From: Azolla caroliniana
Lineage: Eukaryota; Polypodiophyta
Assembly: GCA_043228905.1 (NCBI GenBank)
Contig: JBHGNT010000008.1
Coordinates: 3,224,001 to 3,288,000, forward strand
Length of the DNA: 64,000 bases
Direction of reading: 5' to 3'
Shown here one piece after another: positions 11,931 through 25,300 of this stretch. Under the pieces are notes generated by a model. That model saw only the letters and a program-made list of their open reading frames with translations. It was not told the DNA's origin and ran no database searches. Made by a program: the position numbers and the translations under genes. How positions within the stretch are numbered: position 1 is the first letter of the stretch; each line of letters opens with the position of its first letter.

Positions 11931-12434
11931 GATTAGTGATAGCTAATCACTTGTTAGTTTGTCAAGGACATGAAGGAGGTGTACATTCTTGGTCTCCAAA
12001 AATGGACATGGTTTCCTTCCACATTACCATTTCTCCTTTGGATAATGAGGATGGACAAGGCTTTTCTTCTTTCTGCTTTGTCCATATTCCTCTACAATAA
12101 CACCTCTAAAACTCATCAATTACTCAAGGATGAATCACTGTCATCTGATACCTACCTTTGAAGCTTCTTCATTCTATCTAGACATGTCGCTTACCCTCGA
12201 GAGAAGCCAACATGAAGCTCTAGTGATTTTCAGAGAAGTTAATTAAAAGTGCAGACGATTTGTTCTCAATCTATGAATAATTAGTAGTGTCTGGTCTTTG
12301 CCTTATATAAGCATGTATAAGCTAATGTTCAATTTGAATATATCATATAGTTTTACAAAGCGAGAACCAATGCAAACAAACTCGAGTGTTGCTTGTAGCA
12401 TTGAGCTCAGAGATAATAATGTCATTGGAATGGC
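11931..12434. other. 3' flank of the CDF gene
   Basis: Between the LINE remnant and the CDF stop codon. It probably contains the CDF 3' untranslated region and polyadenylation site in its right part. No further gene seen. Confidence 0.4.
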
Positions 12435-14693
12435 TTAACTATTTTCATTGAAAGCTGCTGATCGTGATAATGCCGCTGGATTGGAATGTAGCTTTGGTGT
12501 TACCATATCCTCATCTGGCTTCACTTGGAAAGCTTTAGGTTTTGTACCAAAAGATGGTGATGATGTCGAAGAAGGTCCTCCGAGCCCTAATGTAGACCAT
12601 ATTGAACTGCGGGCGGCATCGACTGGATCGGCTATTCTAAGTGTCTTCGGTGCCCATAGACATCCATTAGGCTGTGAATGATCCTCCTCCACCTTCGGTT
12701 GTTTTGGCATTGCATTCTCCACTCCATAGAACATATTCCATGCATTTTCCGCTCCATAAGGCATTTTCCAAGCATTATTCCATCCTGCAGAGGCCGGCGA
12801 GTTCCACATCAACGGGTTCATTAGAGGCCAAGGAATGCCTGTCCAAAGACCTCCAGGTGGAACCCCGACACCAGGCCAGAAATTTGGTACTCCCTGGTCG
12901 AAAGTACCATTGTGTGGACCACAATTCAAGGCCATGTAAGGCATGTTCGGGTTCTTTGGTTCGTGGACATCATCATTGCTTTCACACTCTACTTCTTCCA
13001 ACTCTCCACCAAGACGTGTCGGAGACAACGTGGAGAGGTTTTCTGGTTTGGGAGCTTGGTTGGCGATGCTCATATGGCTCCAAACTACAGGTTGTACATT
13101 TTCCCTTAGCAATTTACCCTCCTTTTCCTCTTTGCTATTGACAAATGCATGCACACCCTCGGTAGCAACATTTGTGCCCAGTGTAGTTGGGGCAGATATC
13201 AGGTTCTCTTGGCCGAAACCCGGGGTATAGCTTCGTACTTGGGACGGACTATCCAGTGATAGAATGGGACCCACATCTAGAGGATTTACACGCCGCCGAG
13301 CTTGCAAAGCACTCGATTGGTTGTGTTGGGTCGTGGGCATGGCCGATGCCGAGGATCTGCGGTGTGCCATATCACTGGCATCATCTCGTACAAACATTGT
13401 ATCGACAATATTATTCTTTTCATGGGATGTTGATTGTGCATGTGAATGCTTATTTTTTCTACGGCCTGCACCGACGGGAACGTTACGAAGCATGCCTCCC
13501 GCAGTCCAATACCGCTGGCATTTCCGGCAGAAATGCCGGGGTTGGTTCACGTTGTAGTTGTTGAAATAGCAAAATTTTGTGTCAAGGCTTTCACAACGAG
13601 GGCATGGCAGAAGTTTGTCGGGTTTCTTTAGGTTCTTTCCATGAAGTATTCCATCTTCCTTCATGGTTGTATTGGCTTCAAGTGATCCTGGTTCCATTAG
13701 CAAGGGGTCTTGGAAATGGAAAACCTTTTCACTAAGAACAAGTCCTTTAGAACCATCATTGCTACATAAAAGATCCTTATTCGCATCGATACCTTCATCA
13801 CCATCGTCCTACAGATGACCACAAAACATAAATGAGCATGAAACAATAAAAACTAATAGTAAATTCATTAACTAAACATAAATATGATTATGGCTCATTA
13901 ACAAACAAGGTCCTAAGACCTTAACAGTGAGTTCTAATCATATGGGTCTTAATTTCACAATTAACCTGTCGGTATGGAAAGAGGGTCCCTTTAATAAGTC
14001 TCATTTTGATTCAGGGGAAAATTCTAATGACATTCTTTATTGCCATTGCCCATTAGAAAAATCAACATAAGGCCCCTTCATAAAGACCAATTCTAATGTG
14101 AGGATAAACTTTAATCACATCCTTGATATAACAATTTATCTAATGCCCATAGACCATTAACTACATAAATGTTTCAATAAGATTAAATCCTTATGTGGGG
14201 ATAAGCTCTAATCACGGTCTTTATTTACGACTAGTCTAATAGCCATAGCCCATCCGCAATATCAACATAAGGTTTCCTAAGTTCTAGTCACATGCTAAAC
14301 TCTACAATTAATCTAATCGTCATAGCCTATTTGCAAGATCAACTTAAAGGTCCTCTTCAATAAGACCCATGTTCAAAGATCAACACACATAAAAACCATT
14401 ATGAAACATCAAAATAAACAAGATCCAGGCCAACACAAATACGGCCCAATTTTAAAGATCTACATAAATCCGAGTTTTTCCAAAGATCCACATAAAACAC
14501 CCACTTTAGTGATCCTGTTAACCCCAACACAGAGGAGAAATAGAAGAAGAAGAAGAAGAAGAAGAAGAAAAGTTTGAAGTTCTGTTCTAACCTGTTGCAT
14601 AGAGGAGAAACTCTCAGAAGGACCATGGATGTCTCTTCCAAAGAGCTTGATCGAAGGGTCCCTAAACGCATCAACGCTAGATGGTGAAGACAT
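12435..14693 (-). CDS. CDF: Cycling DOF factor (CDF-type Dof zinc-finger transcription factor), 2 exons
   Basis: Two exons: 14693-14592 (34 codons) and 13808-12435, separated by a 783-bp intron with donor CAG/GTTAGA and acceptor TGTAG/GAC. They join in phase 0 to 491 residues. Exon 1 carries the N-terminal CDF motif (SIKLFGRDI). The Dof domain is at about residues 99-155 with Cys103, Cys106, Cys128 and Cys131 in the C-x2-C-x21-C-x2-C spacing, then [22 protein letters not shown]. The C-terminal half has the CDF-specific motifs: MNPLMWNSP with WNNAWKMP, and [17 protein letters not shown] with SIWSTLGL. Family knowledge: CDFs bind AAAG sites, repress CONSTANS-type genes and are removed in the afternoon by FKF1/GIGANTEA, which contact the C-terminal motifs. 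The WTAGGML step differs from the usual WTAGGTM. The gene looks intact, and the exon 1 ATG is chosen because it precedes the CDF motif. Confidence 0.95.
14540..14574. repeat. (GAA)n microsatellite in the CDF intron
   Basis: A run of about ten AGA/GAA units on the plus strand starts just inside the intron, about 20 bases downstream of the exon 1 donor (TTC repeats in the transcript). A pyrimidine-rich run this close to a donor can affect splicing, but no effect can be read from the sequence. Confidence 0.8.
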
Positions 14694-15110
14694 CTGGAAC
14701 TAAGCTTAAAAACCAGATTCGAAAGCAGTCAGATTAGGGCAAAGCAGAGAGCAGCAGTAGTGCATTTAGGAGGGAAAAATTAGGGTTAACCCAATCCAGG
14801 TAAAGTCAATTGAGGACAACCCAGAAGCTTGAAATGGAAGAATTTGAGGTTCAGAGAGGAGTTTTTTTTGAAGATCTGTGGGCGAATGAAGGGGGAGGGA
14901 GGGAGGTTGTTTTTGTTTTTGTATGAGAAAAGGGAGGGGCAACCTAAAACAGCATGTCTGCAGCATTAACAGAAAAAAAAAGAAAAAGGAAAAAAGAAAA
15001 GAGAGAAAAGAAGAAGAAAAAGAAATGAAAAAGAAATGGAAAGAGAGTTTGGATAAGGGTCTATGGTGCTGCAGAGAAAAGAAAAAGAAAGAAGGCCCAC
15101 CTTTGCTGCA
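14694..15110. promoter_or_regulatory. CDF upstream region, probable 5' UTR and promoter
   Basis: The sequence upstream of the CDF start codon on the minus strand has a purine/pyrimidine-biased stretch (AAAAAGAAAAAGG, 14971-15035) and no competing gene. The promoter should lie here or within the repeats that follow. I could not identify a convincing TATA box or clock element by eye. Confidence 0.35.
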
Positions 15111-15112
15111 CC

Positions 15113-15330
15113 ATGTATGTATGTATGTATTGTATGTGTATGTATGTATGTATGTATGTATCATGTATGTATTGTATGTATGTGTGTATGTGTATATGTA
15201 TGTATGTGTGTATGTATGTATGTATGTATGTATGTATGTATGTATGTATGTTTGTATGTATGTATGTATGTTTGTATGTATGTATGTATGTATGTATGTA
15301 TGTATGTATTGTGTGTATGTGTGTATGTCC
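15113..15330. repeat. (TGTA)n tetranucleotide microsatellite
   Basis: About 215 bases of TATG/TGTA units with few interruptions (TGTG, TTTG variants). It lies about 420-640 bases upstream of the CDF start codon. The long frames through it on both strands (repeating YVCM and HTYI) are artefacts of the repeat. Confidence 0.95.
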
Positions 15331-15401
15331 AAGGAATCCCCTCAACCACAAATGTAAAGTTGTGGCTCACACTCTCACATATTATTTACATGAAACCACA
15401 G

Positions 15402-15443
15402 CCAAGAAAAAGAAAAAGAAAAAGAAAAAGAAAAAGAAAAAGA
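15402..15443. repeat. (AAGAAA)n repeat
   Basis: About seven units of a hexanucleotide AAGAAA on the plus strand, next to the TGTA array. A C run follows near 15485. Confidence 0.85.
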
Positions 15444-15562
15444 GCACAACCACTTGTCCTGCGGCCAATGAGATATTCCTGTACCCCCCCCCGACTTAAT
15501 CTCTCCCCAATGCCTGCGTCGAACAAGTTTTCTCCACCTCATCCTCTCGATAATTGCATTCA

Positions 15563-15735
15563 TGTGTGTGTGTGTGTGTGTGTGTACATATGTGTCCATG
15601 TTCGGGTGTCTAGGTGTGTGTCTATGTCTAGGTGGCTAGGTGTGTGTTTATGCCTATGTCTGGGTGTCTGGGTGTCTGGGTGTGTCTCTCTGTCTCTGTC
15701 TATGTCTGGGTGCCTAGGTGTCTGGGTGTGAGTGT
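15563..15735. repeat. GT-rich repeats: (GT)n and GTGTCTGG/GTCTAG-type minisatellite
   Basis: Begins with a GT dinucleotide run (about 15563-15584) and continues as degenerate GGTGTCT/TATGTCTGG units up to about 15730. No coding sequence. Confidence 0.8.
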
Positions 15736-15739
15736 GTTG

Positions 15740-18700
15740 GAAGGGCAGGGAGGGAGGGAGATAGGTTCTCGGACGCGCTCTAGCAAGAGTTCATGGCTTT
15801 TTTTTAGTGTTACGCATGCACGAGGGAAATGCGCCACCATTGTTAAGCCTAAACCTTAGATGTTGATAGAGGAACTAGGCATACTCCAGAACTGACCCGC
15901 TACGTTGTATGTTGCTCGAAAGCATTGCGTTCGGCAAGGTCGTGGCTTTGAGGCTTGGACAGGTTTTGTATGAGGGGAATGGGCCAATATGGAAGCCTAG
16001 CCTTAGGGGTTGAAAGAGGAACTATAGATAGAGACACTCCCAAAAAGACCTATTCCAGTGTATCTTAGGAATAAGTGTAGGTGCATACATCTAGCCTAGA
16101 AAATCATGCACAAGCATAGAGTTATGTATTGGATGGTAGAGTATGTTTTTGAACATCCTGCTATCTCTCACATACACAATCCACAATGTGCGCTCTCAAT
16201 AAAAAATTCTCGAACATCGATTGTTATTGTTCAATTTCCACACATACTATGTACAAAGGACTCACTTTTGGTCCCATAGGTCATATTTGACCTCCGAAGA
16301 CGATATTAATAAAATTTGCTTATCCATCTATCTCTTTGTGTGTATGTGTATTAGATGTTGATGTGTGGCTTGGCAGAACGTGTCTTTTAGGGCCTTGAGA
16401 TTGTCGATGGTCTCATATAGTCTCTTTAATTCTCGACACGAGCTCAAACCTCCAAATAGATTGTGTTTCGTTTCTCGTGGATGTTTATAAACCAACCCAT
16501 CAATCCCCCTCACACACATATGATATATAGCAACTCATATTGAAATTTGTGTCTCACTTCACGTATATATGTCAATCTACTCTTCAATCTATATGTTTCA
16601 ACATGTTTTTCTATGGGCATCTAGCATCATCAAGCATGGGATATATACACATATTCAATTAATTACGATCACTAAGTATATCTTGTTGTGGATGACTAAC
16701 TTATCTTTAGTGCTTTGCCTATGGTCCCCTATGCCACCTCACATCAAGCAAGCATATTGTAATCCACTCATGAATCTTTAATGGAGAGCATCATCTATGC
16801 ATGATATCGTGGATTTGCAAAATGCAATCTTTTGCTTATGTACATTAAAACTCTCACTTGTGAGCATACAAAAGCACTTGTTGATAATCAACTTTTTAGA
16901 TATGGCTCTCCTTGTCTCTTCTCTCCTCACAATCACACCTCATATCAAGCATATGTTGATCTACCCACAAATCTTTTATTGTCCAACATTATTCGTGTGT
17001 CACGTAAAGTGTAATTTCAAAAACATTTGAGGCTTTATGTAGATTTTAAGAGACATAGAGTTGTGATTGTGGTTTAGTTATCTATGATGCTCGTCAATGC
17101 TTCAATGATTCTAGATGACTTTTTTACCAATAGATGTCTTTAGTGGCGAATAAATACAATTTTAATTTTTTTGTTTCTAACAATCGGATTATGGATATAT
17201 TGTCATTCGTTATATTATATCTCTTTAATGCATTATCTTCAAATGCTCATGAATCTCATCCATGTATTGAGCTTTTTGAACTTTATGTCTTTCAACTTTA
17301 TATTGTCTCTTCATTGATAAAGCACGCTTATTGTTTGCTTTATTAACTATGCCAAACACTAAGAACAACACATTATAAAGTATGCATCATACCAAACACT
17401 TAGAGCAAAACATTATGAGCTAAAGCACAACGTGAGTGAATTGCATATATATATCATGTAAGGATGCATCATTGTTAATTGATTTAACATGTTATGCACA
17501 ATTCTAAATGTCAAACATATGAACGTGATGGTGCAATGGTATATCTAGCATGTCTCAACATTAAGGTTGTGTGTCAAGTCTTGAACAATATCATGGTTGG
17601 ATATTGCTTCTCATCATTCTAGTTTGCGATCATTCACACTATCTACTTATTCTAGTTTGAAATTTCCACAATGCCCAATTGCCCTTGCAAGTGTACCACA
17701 AAAGGATTTTGATTTCTGACCTCTAGATGAACTATTCCAGAGGTTTTTTAAGTGGTTGAAATATAGATGAATGACACAATAATCACTTCTAAGTGTTTGC
17801 GTTGGTTTGATTTCTCTGTCATTTATACAATAACCGTATGAGACAAAAGAAATCTTCCAATATGAAATGAAATATTGAACACGCCGTACTGAGCACATGC
17901 CTCCTCAAAATGGTAGATATGATATTAAAACCTCAAAAGGATATTTTTTTACAAGTAAAGCTGCAAACATGCTACCTGTTGATAAGAAACACAAAGCCAA
18001 TAGGACGATCCATCATATTTCCCTTGATTGTGTAATGATATCGACATAAATAAATTGTGGGAATCAAAATATAAACTATGGTGGCTCCAAAGGTGGCCCC
18101 GTCTTCATTTTGTGCCACAAGTTGAATCTTGCGATTCAAGTTCATCGTAAGGCTCATCCAACAAAGACAACTCATCAGAGTACCATGATGCTTTTCTTGA
18201 CAATGACGGAAGATTGAATGACTTTTGAGTGCGAGAAAAAGATATTTCAACACGTCCTTTCTTGTTGAAAGTTATAAAGGCATAACCCTACCTGATGCCA
18301 ATCCTCTTTATCCTCTTTATTGAGACTTACACATTCAATCACTGTACCTCCTACATACACCATACATATTACTTAATTTATACAATAAGTTGTAACACCA
18401 CTTTCTAGGAATGCATGATCGTCTAATAACCCTATATAAAATAAGTTTGTGGTTCACATAATTGGGTTGAAACAATTAGCGTTCTCTTCATTATATTGTT
18501 GAAACTTGAATGTATGGAACCACATGAAAGATGTCGAGATGTTTCGTGATATCATATATGAGCAACTCCAACAAAACAAATATGTACATAACATTATTGA
18601 ACATGTGTAGATATTTCACATTACCATGCATGAACAATTATACCCATGTGATTATTTATAACGTGAAGAAATATTGTTGATGCACATTACGTTCTTAACT

Positions 18701-20082
18701 ATGTCTAGTTACGCTCTACCTAGAAAAACGCAATTGCGCAACACTGATGCTTTCGTTCCGATACAAATTAGATAGACCGAGCACTATACATGCCGCTATT
18801 GCTTCTATGAAATAAAGTAAATGGGGGGAAGGTCGACCTGCTTTCTACCAGGCATGCGGAAAGCGATGAAAACCTAACTAAACTAAAGGTCCTATACACT
18901 CAATATTACTCCTCATACAACACAAGAAAAGGTTGAAGACTGAGATTAACCATATGGTTATACCTTAAGCTATAACCATGAAATGAGTTTTTGTGAATTA
19001 TAACTATCAGTTACTAATTTTGCTAAATTATTTAGAAACAATGACATAAACTAAGCGAGAAATCAAATCAAAAGTTAATTTTGTTATTAGGCTTTCTAAT
19101 TGTATACTTGACACTTCCCAATTACGTGGGATGTGTCCCTGAATATTGGAAGGTATATGTAGTACAATTTGTTGGTTTTTAAATTATAATCTCTCGCAAA
19201 AGTAAATAGTTTTCTAGAACACTTTGGTAGTAACTCCCCTTTAACGACGCAAGGGATTTTAAAGGATGTAAGACTTATGTTCTTTTCTTGAAGGCATGAT
19301 ACACATGTAATTCGTGAACTAAGGTAAGAAAGTAAAAGTAGAGCCTCGCTTTCCTCATTCACATTTGTACATTTAAGTTCAAAAATTGGGACCAGATTCA
19401 TATATCTTTTGTTTGGTTTTATCCCGTCCTATGTGAGGCAAAACACCTCAAAGAAATAAAGGAATAACGTCCACATGAAAACTTGTCTGTATTTAGCATA
19501 AAGTTTCCAAAGATAATGAATAATTGCACATCCAATGATAGTTGTTCTCTCACAAAAGTCGATCGTGCATGAGGATAATTCTAATTCCAACCACATCATA
19601 AGTTCCTCTTCATATGTGTGTTAGTATCTAGGGTGTCTTTAAAGTTGGTTGTAGATATTAACATCAAGAATATTCATAGCAAAGAAGCCTTTTGCACTAC
19701 AATTGATTTATTAAACGTGGTCCTTTGTGCCTATATAGATAAGTGTGGACATTTACAATTATACAAGCAACAAGAAATTATCCAACACAAGAAGGATCCT
19801 AAATAAATAGATTCATCTCCTTTGTTAGTAACATTTTCATTCAACTAATCCATTTAGGAATATAGAAAATTGTTCCAACATGAAAGGTTTATTGGCTATG
19901 CAAATCATATATTGGAATTTTTAATTTGTACCTTCACATGGGTTGGAAACCATCCATTTTGAACAATCCGACACAGAAGAAAGTTACTTGTTTCGAATTG
20001 ACGCCTTAGCAATCCTTATTTCGATTGAGCACTTTTTACCAATTCTTGTACCTACACGACTCCCTAGTAAACTCTTTTAACA
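15740..20082. other. Long intergenic stretch, no gene recognised
   Basis: AT-rich sequence with short chance frames on both strands. The minus-strand frames at 17647-18253 show no family hallmark. A GC-richer island at about 18700-18880 differs in composition from its surroundings and is listed among the findings. No RNA gene seen. Confidence 0.45.
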
Positions 20083-20083
20083 A

Positions 20084-20775
20084 ATGTCACTTATAGTTCA
20101 CTGTTCTAACACAATTGACGTGTTAATGTGAACATCAACAAAGCTTCAAGGGCAAATCAATTGCGAGAGATGTCACTTGGTATGTGAAATTCTAGCACAA
20201 TTTGACACCTATATTTGAACATCATTAAAGAATTTATAAGAACTTAACATCACATCCATGTAGAAACGTGATACACAATAACATATGTCACTTATTAGTT
20301 CAATGTTCAAACACAATTGACGCATTAATGTGATTCACATAGTATGAACCATACGTACCATACGTGCATTCGCATTCGCGAATGATTGAACCATTCGCGA
20401 AAGGAAAACACCCTCAAAGAATGATAAATACCATACTTTTCGATTAACTATTTATTATGAGGTAGATAAGCCTAAATATGAAAAAAAAACATTAAAAAAA
20501 TGGGGAAAAAACAAAAAAAAAAACAAGAATGTTTGGATACCATTCGCATTCGTTTTCCAACGTAGGAAAACGAATGTTATACTAGACGAACACGAATTTT
20601 ACGTACTATGAATGTGAACATCAACAAAGGCTTCAAGGGCAAATCAATTGTGACAGATGTCACTTGGTATTTGAAATTCTAGCACAATTTGACACCTATA
20701 TTTCAACATCATTAAAGAATTTATAAGAATTTAACATCGCATCCATGTAGAAACGTGACACACACGTTATTGTGC
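20084..20775. repeat. Tandem duplication of a ~200-bp unit, second copy interrupted
   Basis: Copy one runs about 20084-20283. Copy two starts at about 20284 and resumes after an insertion, ending near 20775. Shared phrases include ACACAATTGACG, AGGGCAAATCAATTG, GCACAATTTGACACCTATAT and CCATGTAGAAACGTGA. The copies differ by scattered substitutions. Copy one keeps the uninterrupted sequence at the insertion point. Confidence 0.85.
20327..20617. mobile_element. hAT-like MITE (277 bp) inside a tandem duplication
   Basis: Insertion 20334-20610 in the second copy of the duplication. Direct repeats AATGTGA flank it at 20327-20333 and 20611-20617 (7 of 8 bases match if extended). Short imperfect terminal repeats read CATAGTATG at the left and CGTACTATG at the right. 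The inside has palindromic CATTCGCGAATG words and A runs and no reading frame. The sister copy shows the empty site. The size, duplication length and lack of coding suit a non-autonomous hAT element. Confidence 0.75.
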
Positions 20776-20779
20776 ATTA

Positions 20780-22320
20780 AAATACAACGGCTTGAACAAA
20801 CAATCTTTAGAAGCACATGAATAGACACGATACTCATTACAACCAAAGGCAAGGGAAGTCCAAATGCAAACAATAAATCCAAAACAAAAAACTTTTGCTT
20901 GAGTTAATTACTTTAGGGTCTTATAGATGTAACAAGAACCTAATGTGCTCTAATTAGAGTTATATATTTCACCTTCTTAAGTTGGAGCATACCTGAAACA
21001 ATATATCTAAAATGAAAAGCTATCGTCTACTTTTGGGTCCTACAAATGTAACAAGAACCTCAAGCACACTATTTACACTTATATAACCTGACAAAAAATA
21101 CCACAAAGATTGGAATGACAGCTTACAAAAAGAACTTTTAGACTAGTACTATAAGAAGATTGCTCATACATCACATTCTCATGTAGAATCTAGATGTGTA
21201 AGAGGATTGTAAAATTTCTAAGAAAAAAGAGTCTGGCAATAGACATTTTAGTATAGATAGTGGAATATGGCTATGGTTTATCTCAAGCAAAATTGGTCCA
21301 AACAAAATATGCATGAACTTCTCAACTGAATGAATCAATACCCATTTTCAACACTTCTTATGTACCATTTTTCTAGACCTCCAGATTAACTCAATGAATC
21401 CATGAATGATTCCAAGAGGTTTTATGCAACCATTTTCAATAAACTGAAGATTTGTCACAAATGTCCCTAAAAATACAAATCCATGGATTTTTAACTCTTT
21501 AACAAATCCACGTTCGTGTAGCCATCTTTTATGAACTGACAATTGCAAATACCCTATAAATACAATGAATGGTTTTACCATGAAATCAAACGGCATTCTA
21601 TACGAAAACATGTCTCGATTATTGATCTAATGTTTTCAGAGAAAAAAAAAACTCTAGTTCCCACTCAGCAAGGGCCCTTTACTCCCCCTCCTTGACACCA
21701 CTATATAACACCATTCACACTCTTTTACTGAACCAAAAACCAAACCTAACCATATTATCTATAGAAACCATAACCATAGCTCATTCATAAAATTCCTGCC
21801 TCAAAAGGGAAGGGGGGGGGGAGCCTCTGTTAAGTGTCCTTTGTAAAATCTCCAAAAGACTCCAATGACAGATTCTGAAATCACAAACACTGCAGCGTTC
21901 CGATGAGGATCTCGCATAGCTAGCCTCCTTCATGTTTGAAAAGGATAAGATAAAACCATTAAAAAGAGAGGGGAAATATGGATCACAAATGGCACTAGGT
22001 ATATATAAATCCGATTCGGATAATAAGAACCATTAAAGCGGAGAAAAAAAGAGTAGTTGCGGTAAGCTATTCATAAGTATCATTAAAAGAGGGGGGGGGG
22101 GGGGGGGGGCACATTCAGAAAGGAAAAAAACTCTTATTACTCTAGTGGATACTCTTATTACTCACTCTTAGTAATCATTAGAGTGGGCATGTATTAAGGA
22201 AAGATGCGACGAGGGAGAGAGATTTTACAGAGATAAGAGGGTGTAACTTACAGAAATAAGAGAGAAATAAGATTCAAGTGATTATACTCTTTATTCATAT
22301 GTGCAAAAAAGGGAGGAATT
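20780..22320. other. 3' flank of SUT and intergenic sequence
   Basis: No coding region recognised. Includes a near-repeat at about 20925-21075 (GTCTTATAGATGTAACAAGAACCT and GTCCTACAAATGTAACAAGAACCT) and a 19-base G run at 22091-22109. The part nearest 22324 is likely the SUT 3' untranslated region. Confidence 0.45.
22091..22109. repeat. Poly(G) homopolymer of 19
   Basis: Nineteen consecutive G on the plus strand, about 215 bases beyond the SUT stop codon (poly(C) in the SUT sense direction). Long G tracts can form quadruplexes and are prone to length errors in sequencing. Confidence 0.9.
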
Positions 22321-22324
22321 GATG

Positions 22325-25300
22325 TCAGGGAATGGGTGAGCTGAGCGTTCTTCGGAGGCTCGTCTGCATCATTCCGGTGCTAAAGAAATCGGGTGGTGGC
22401 CTCGGTAGCAACCACACTGAGAGCACCATACCAAGAAAAGCAGATCCCGCTCCGACAAGGAAAGATGGAATATTCCCACCTCCAAATACGGTATCGAGTG
22501 GTCCACTTCCTATCGACACTAGTACCTACACACACGGATAACCAACCAACCAACCATCATATGTCATTAGTAAGTGGAATTCATCAAAACAGATTGTTTA
22601 AAAGGTTCTAGGAAGAGTCTTCCCAGCAATAATGAGTTACATCAATCTACTATGTCAAACTATTCGAAAATTATTCATCAATCACGTCTCTGCCTTTGAC
22701 CAATATCAAAAATACCCTCACTCCCATGTCACATTGAAAGTCTCCATTGATGTGACATAACCCTTGGTTGATTTCAAATTTATGTTGATCATACCTCAAT
22801 CAAGACATCAACTGCCAACATAACCTAAGATGTATTTCAATTTGGTATTGTCAATTGATATCAAGTTGGACTTGATCACCCTAACTTGTAAAGCATTTGA
22901 TTATTCAATGCATTGATAATGTCTAGATCACGGCTGTGGATTAAGGTCATGTAGGTCCTCTTCAATCTGACTTACAAAGCATTCGATTATTCAATGCAAA
23001 TCATTTATTTATTCAGTGCACTGAACATATCTTATTTGATACCACATGACAACTGATGAAAATAATTCATGTCAAATGTTTTTAGATAGATTTCAATAAG
23101 TTCTTGATCAACCTAATCGCCAAAGATTTGACTATTCTATGTTTGACCAGTCAATACATTAATCTGCAAATTGCCAATGAAAATACATTTCACAAGGTTC
23201 TAACTCCTGATTACCTCTTATTGGCAAGATTTGAGGCCATATTCACATGAATGAGACCTAATGATAGTAACTTACAGATCACAACTATTGAATGCAAAGA
23301 TCTACAAAATATAGATGAAAAGACCTTTGCAAATTTAGTTTCTCCTATGTAAAACCTGTGTGTGTATAGTGTGTGAGTTAGAGAGAGAGAAATGGGGAGA
23401 AAACCGCCAGATAAATAAGAGTTAAATGGACTGATGCATATTGAACAACATGCCACTATGGCAAAGAGCGAGGCATATTTTATGCAACAATTTAATTCGA
23501 ATCATTAGTGTTAATGATAATGATTTAATTCGAATCATGCACCACAAGAGATAGCAAAGAATCTTGACAAAGATTTAATGAAGGGTGAGATAGAGTCAGT
23601 CATATTCCATTTCTCAAACAATAAGTCATAGATGGGATGGATTAACGAAAGTTATTTAAGAGCTACGTGCTTGAGTTGAAGAAACCACTCACATTTTTGT
23701 TTCAACAAGTTTGGAGTGTCTCATGCTCTCATCATGGAGTATTGATTTACTAAATCTATTGCCTAAAATTCCATCTCCTCCATCTTTTTAGTCGTTGGCA
23801 ACCTATTTCATTGATGGATGGAATTTACAAGGTTTTTGCCTAAGGTCATTAGCAAAAGGTTGCAGAAATACTTCTCTGCGTTTATTGATAAGGCACAATA
23901 TGGGTTAATTGTAGGAAGAGTTATTTTGAATAACATTCTAAACATATAAATGTCCATAAACTATGCTAAGGAGTTTAGAAAAGAGTTATTCATGATACAA
24001 GTAGGTCTTGAAAAGGCATGTGATAACGTGAATGTGAACTGCTAGTTTATGAGGAAATCGATGATTCATCTGGGTTTTGGTGTCAAGTTTGATATATACA
24101 TGACAAGGGTCAAGTTCACAAACCATTCAATGGACGAATCATCCACCCCATTCCAGTTCAGAAATCGGAAAGATGTCCATCACATAAAGAGAGATTGTGC
24201 ATAGCATTCTAAATGATATGCAATGGATAAATCAGCCATCCCATTCCAGTTCGGAAATCAGTTAGACAAAGATGTCCATCACATGAAGAGATATTTTAAA
24301 AATGGCCATAGACTATGCTGAGTATAATCAGGATTGGGTCGTGAAACAATTAGATCTTGAAAAGGTGTATGATAACATGAATTGGTAACTTGTTAGAAAA
24401 TTAATGACTAGTTTAATGCACATTGACCAAGTTCAAATGTCATGTTCAATGGAGTAATCACCCAATCTATTCTACTTCAGAAATTGGTCAAGGACATTTA
24501 GTGCCCTTAATTGATTGCAATCGTAATACATCTTATTTTAAAAATGTCGCATAACATGGCAACGGGGGGTGATTTGGTAGATCTTTCACTGCCATTAGCA
24601 AATGATTATATCATGTTTTTAGATGCCATTCACGATAAACTTTTCTAGAGCTATGGAGGTGTGGAATCTATTTTGTGGTAGCCTCTTGAAGATTAACATG
24701 CATGTAGGAAGAGGAATTTGTAGGATCTTGGTTGGGAGGAGTTAACTATTCTCCACACAAAATTTGTGTTTTCACATAAGACTTAATTATGATTCCTTGG
24801 TTTCATATTACATCCAACCGTTACCATGGTCAAGAAGGGAAATTGAAAGTTTAAATTTCCATCTTGTGTGGCATGGAATCATATTTGCCTCAAAAAGAGT
24901 TGAGGCATGGCAACATTAAATTTGCATTAACATATGGTGGATCAGAGCTTACCATTCCCTAGAGCAATGTTCAAACATAAACCACCATAGATAGAGATGG
25001 TGGCTTTTTTCTTGCGAAAGAAGGGGTTAGGTTTGGAAAAACAGACATGGGAACCTCCTGGTGGAACATAGTGATTAGTGATAGATAAATGAAATGTTCA
25101 GGATTGATGATAGTTTATCACTTGTTGGTTTCTTAGCTGATGTCTCCCGCCAGAGCAGAAGAATGAAAATTCCTTGCAAATGGAATTGTGGACTTTGAGA
25201 ACGTTGCAATGGGAGGACAAGCAATTATTCCAACTCCAATTTCATCAGATGGCGAATTTCAGCTTTGTATACAATACAAAATACAATGTTGGCGACCTAA

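Noticed and set aside
12448-13631. Plus-strand frames opposite the CDF gene
   Set aside because: No family match; the minus strand encodes the Dof and CDF motifs.
14766-15731. Frames on both strands with YVCM or HTYI runs
   Set aside because: Artefacts of the TGTA tetranucleotide array; no domain.
17647-18253. Two 80-95-codon minus-strand frames
   Set aside because: No recognised motif and no splice-linked partner; composition is like the surrounding intergenic DNA.
19618-19806. Frame with NVVLCAYIDKCGHL, vaguely PPR-like
   Set aside because: Only one short phrase, no repeat periodicity or other PPR landmarks.
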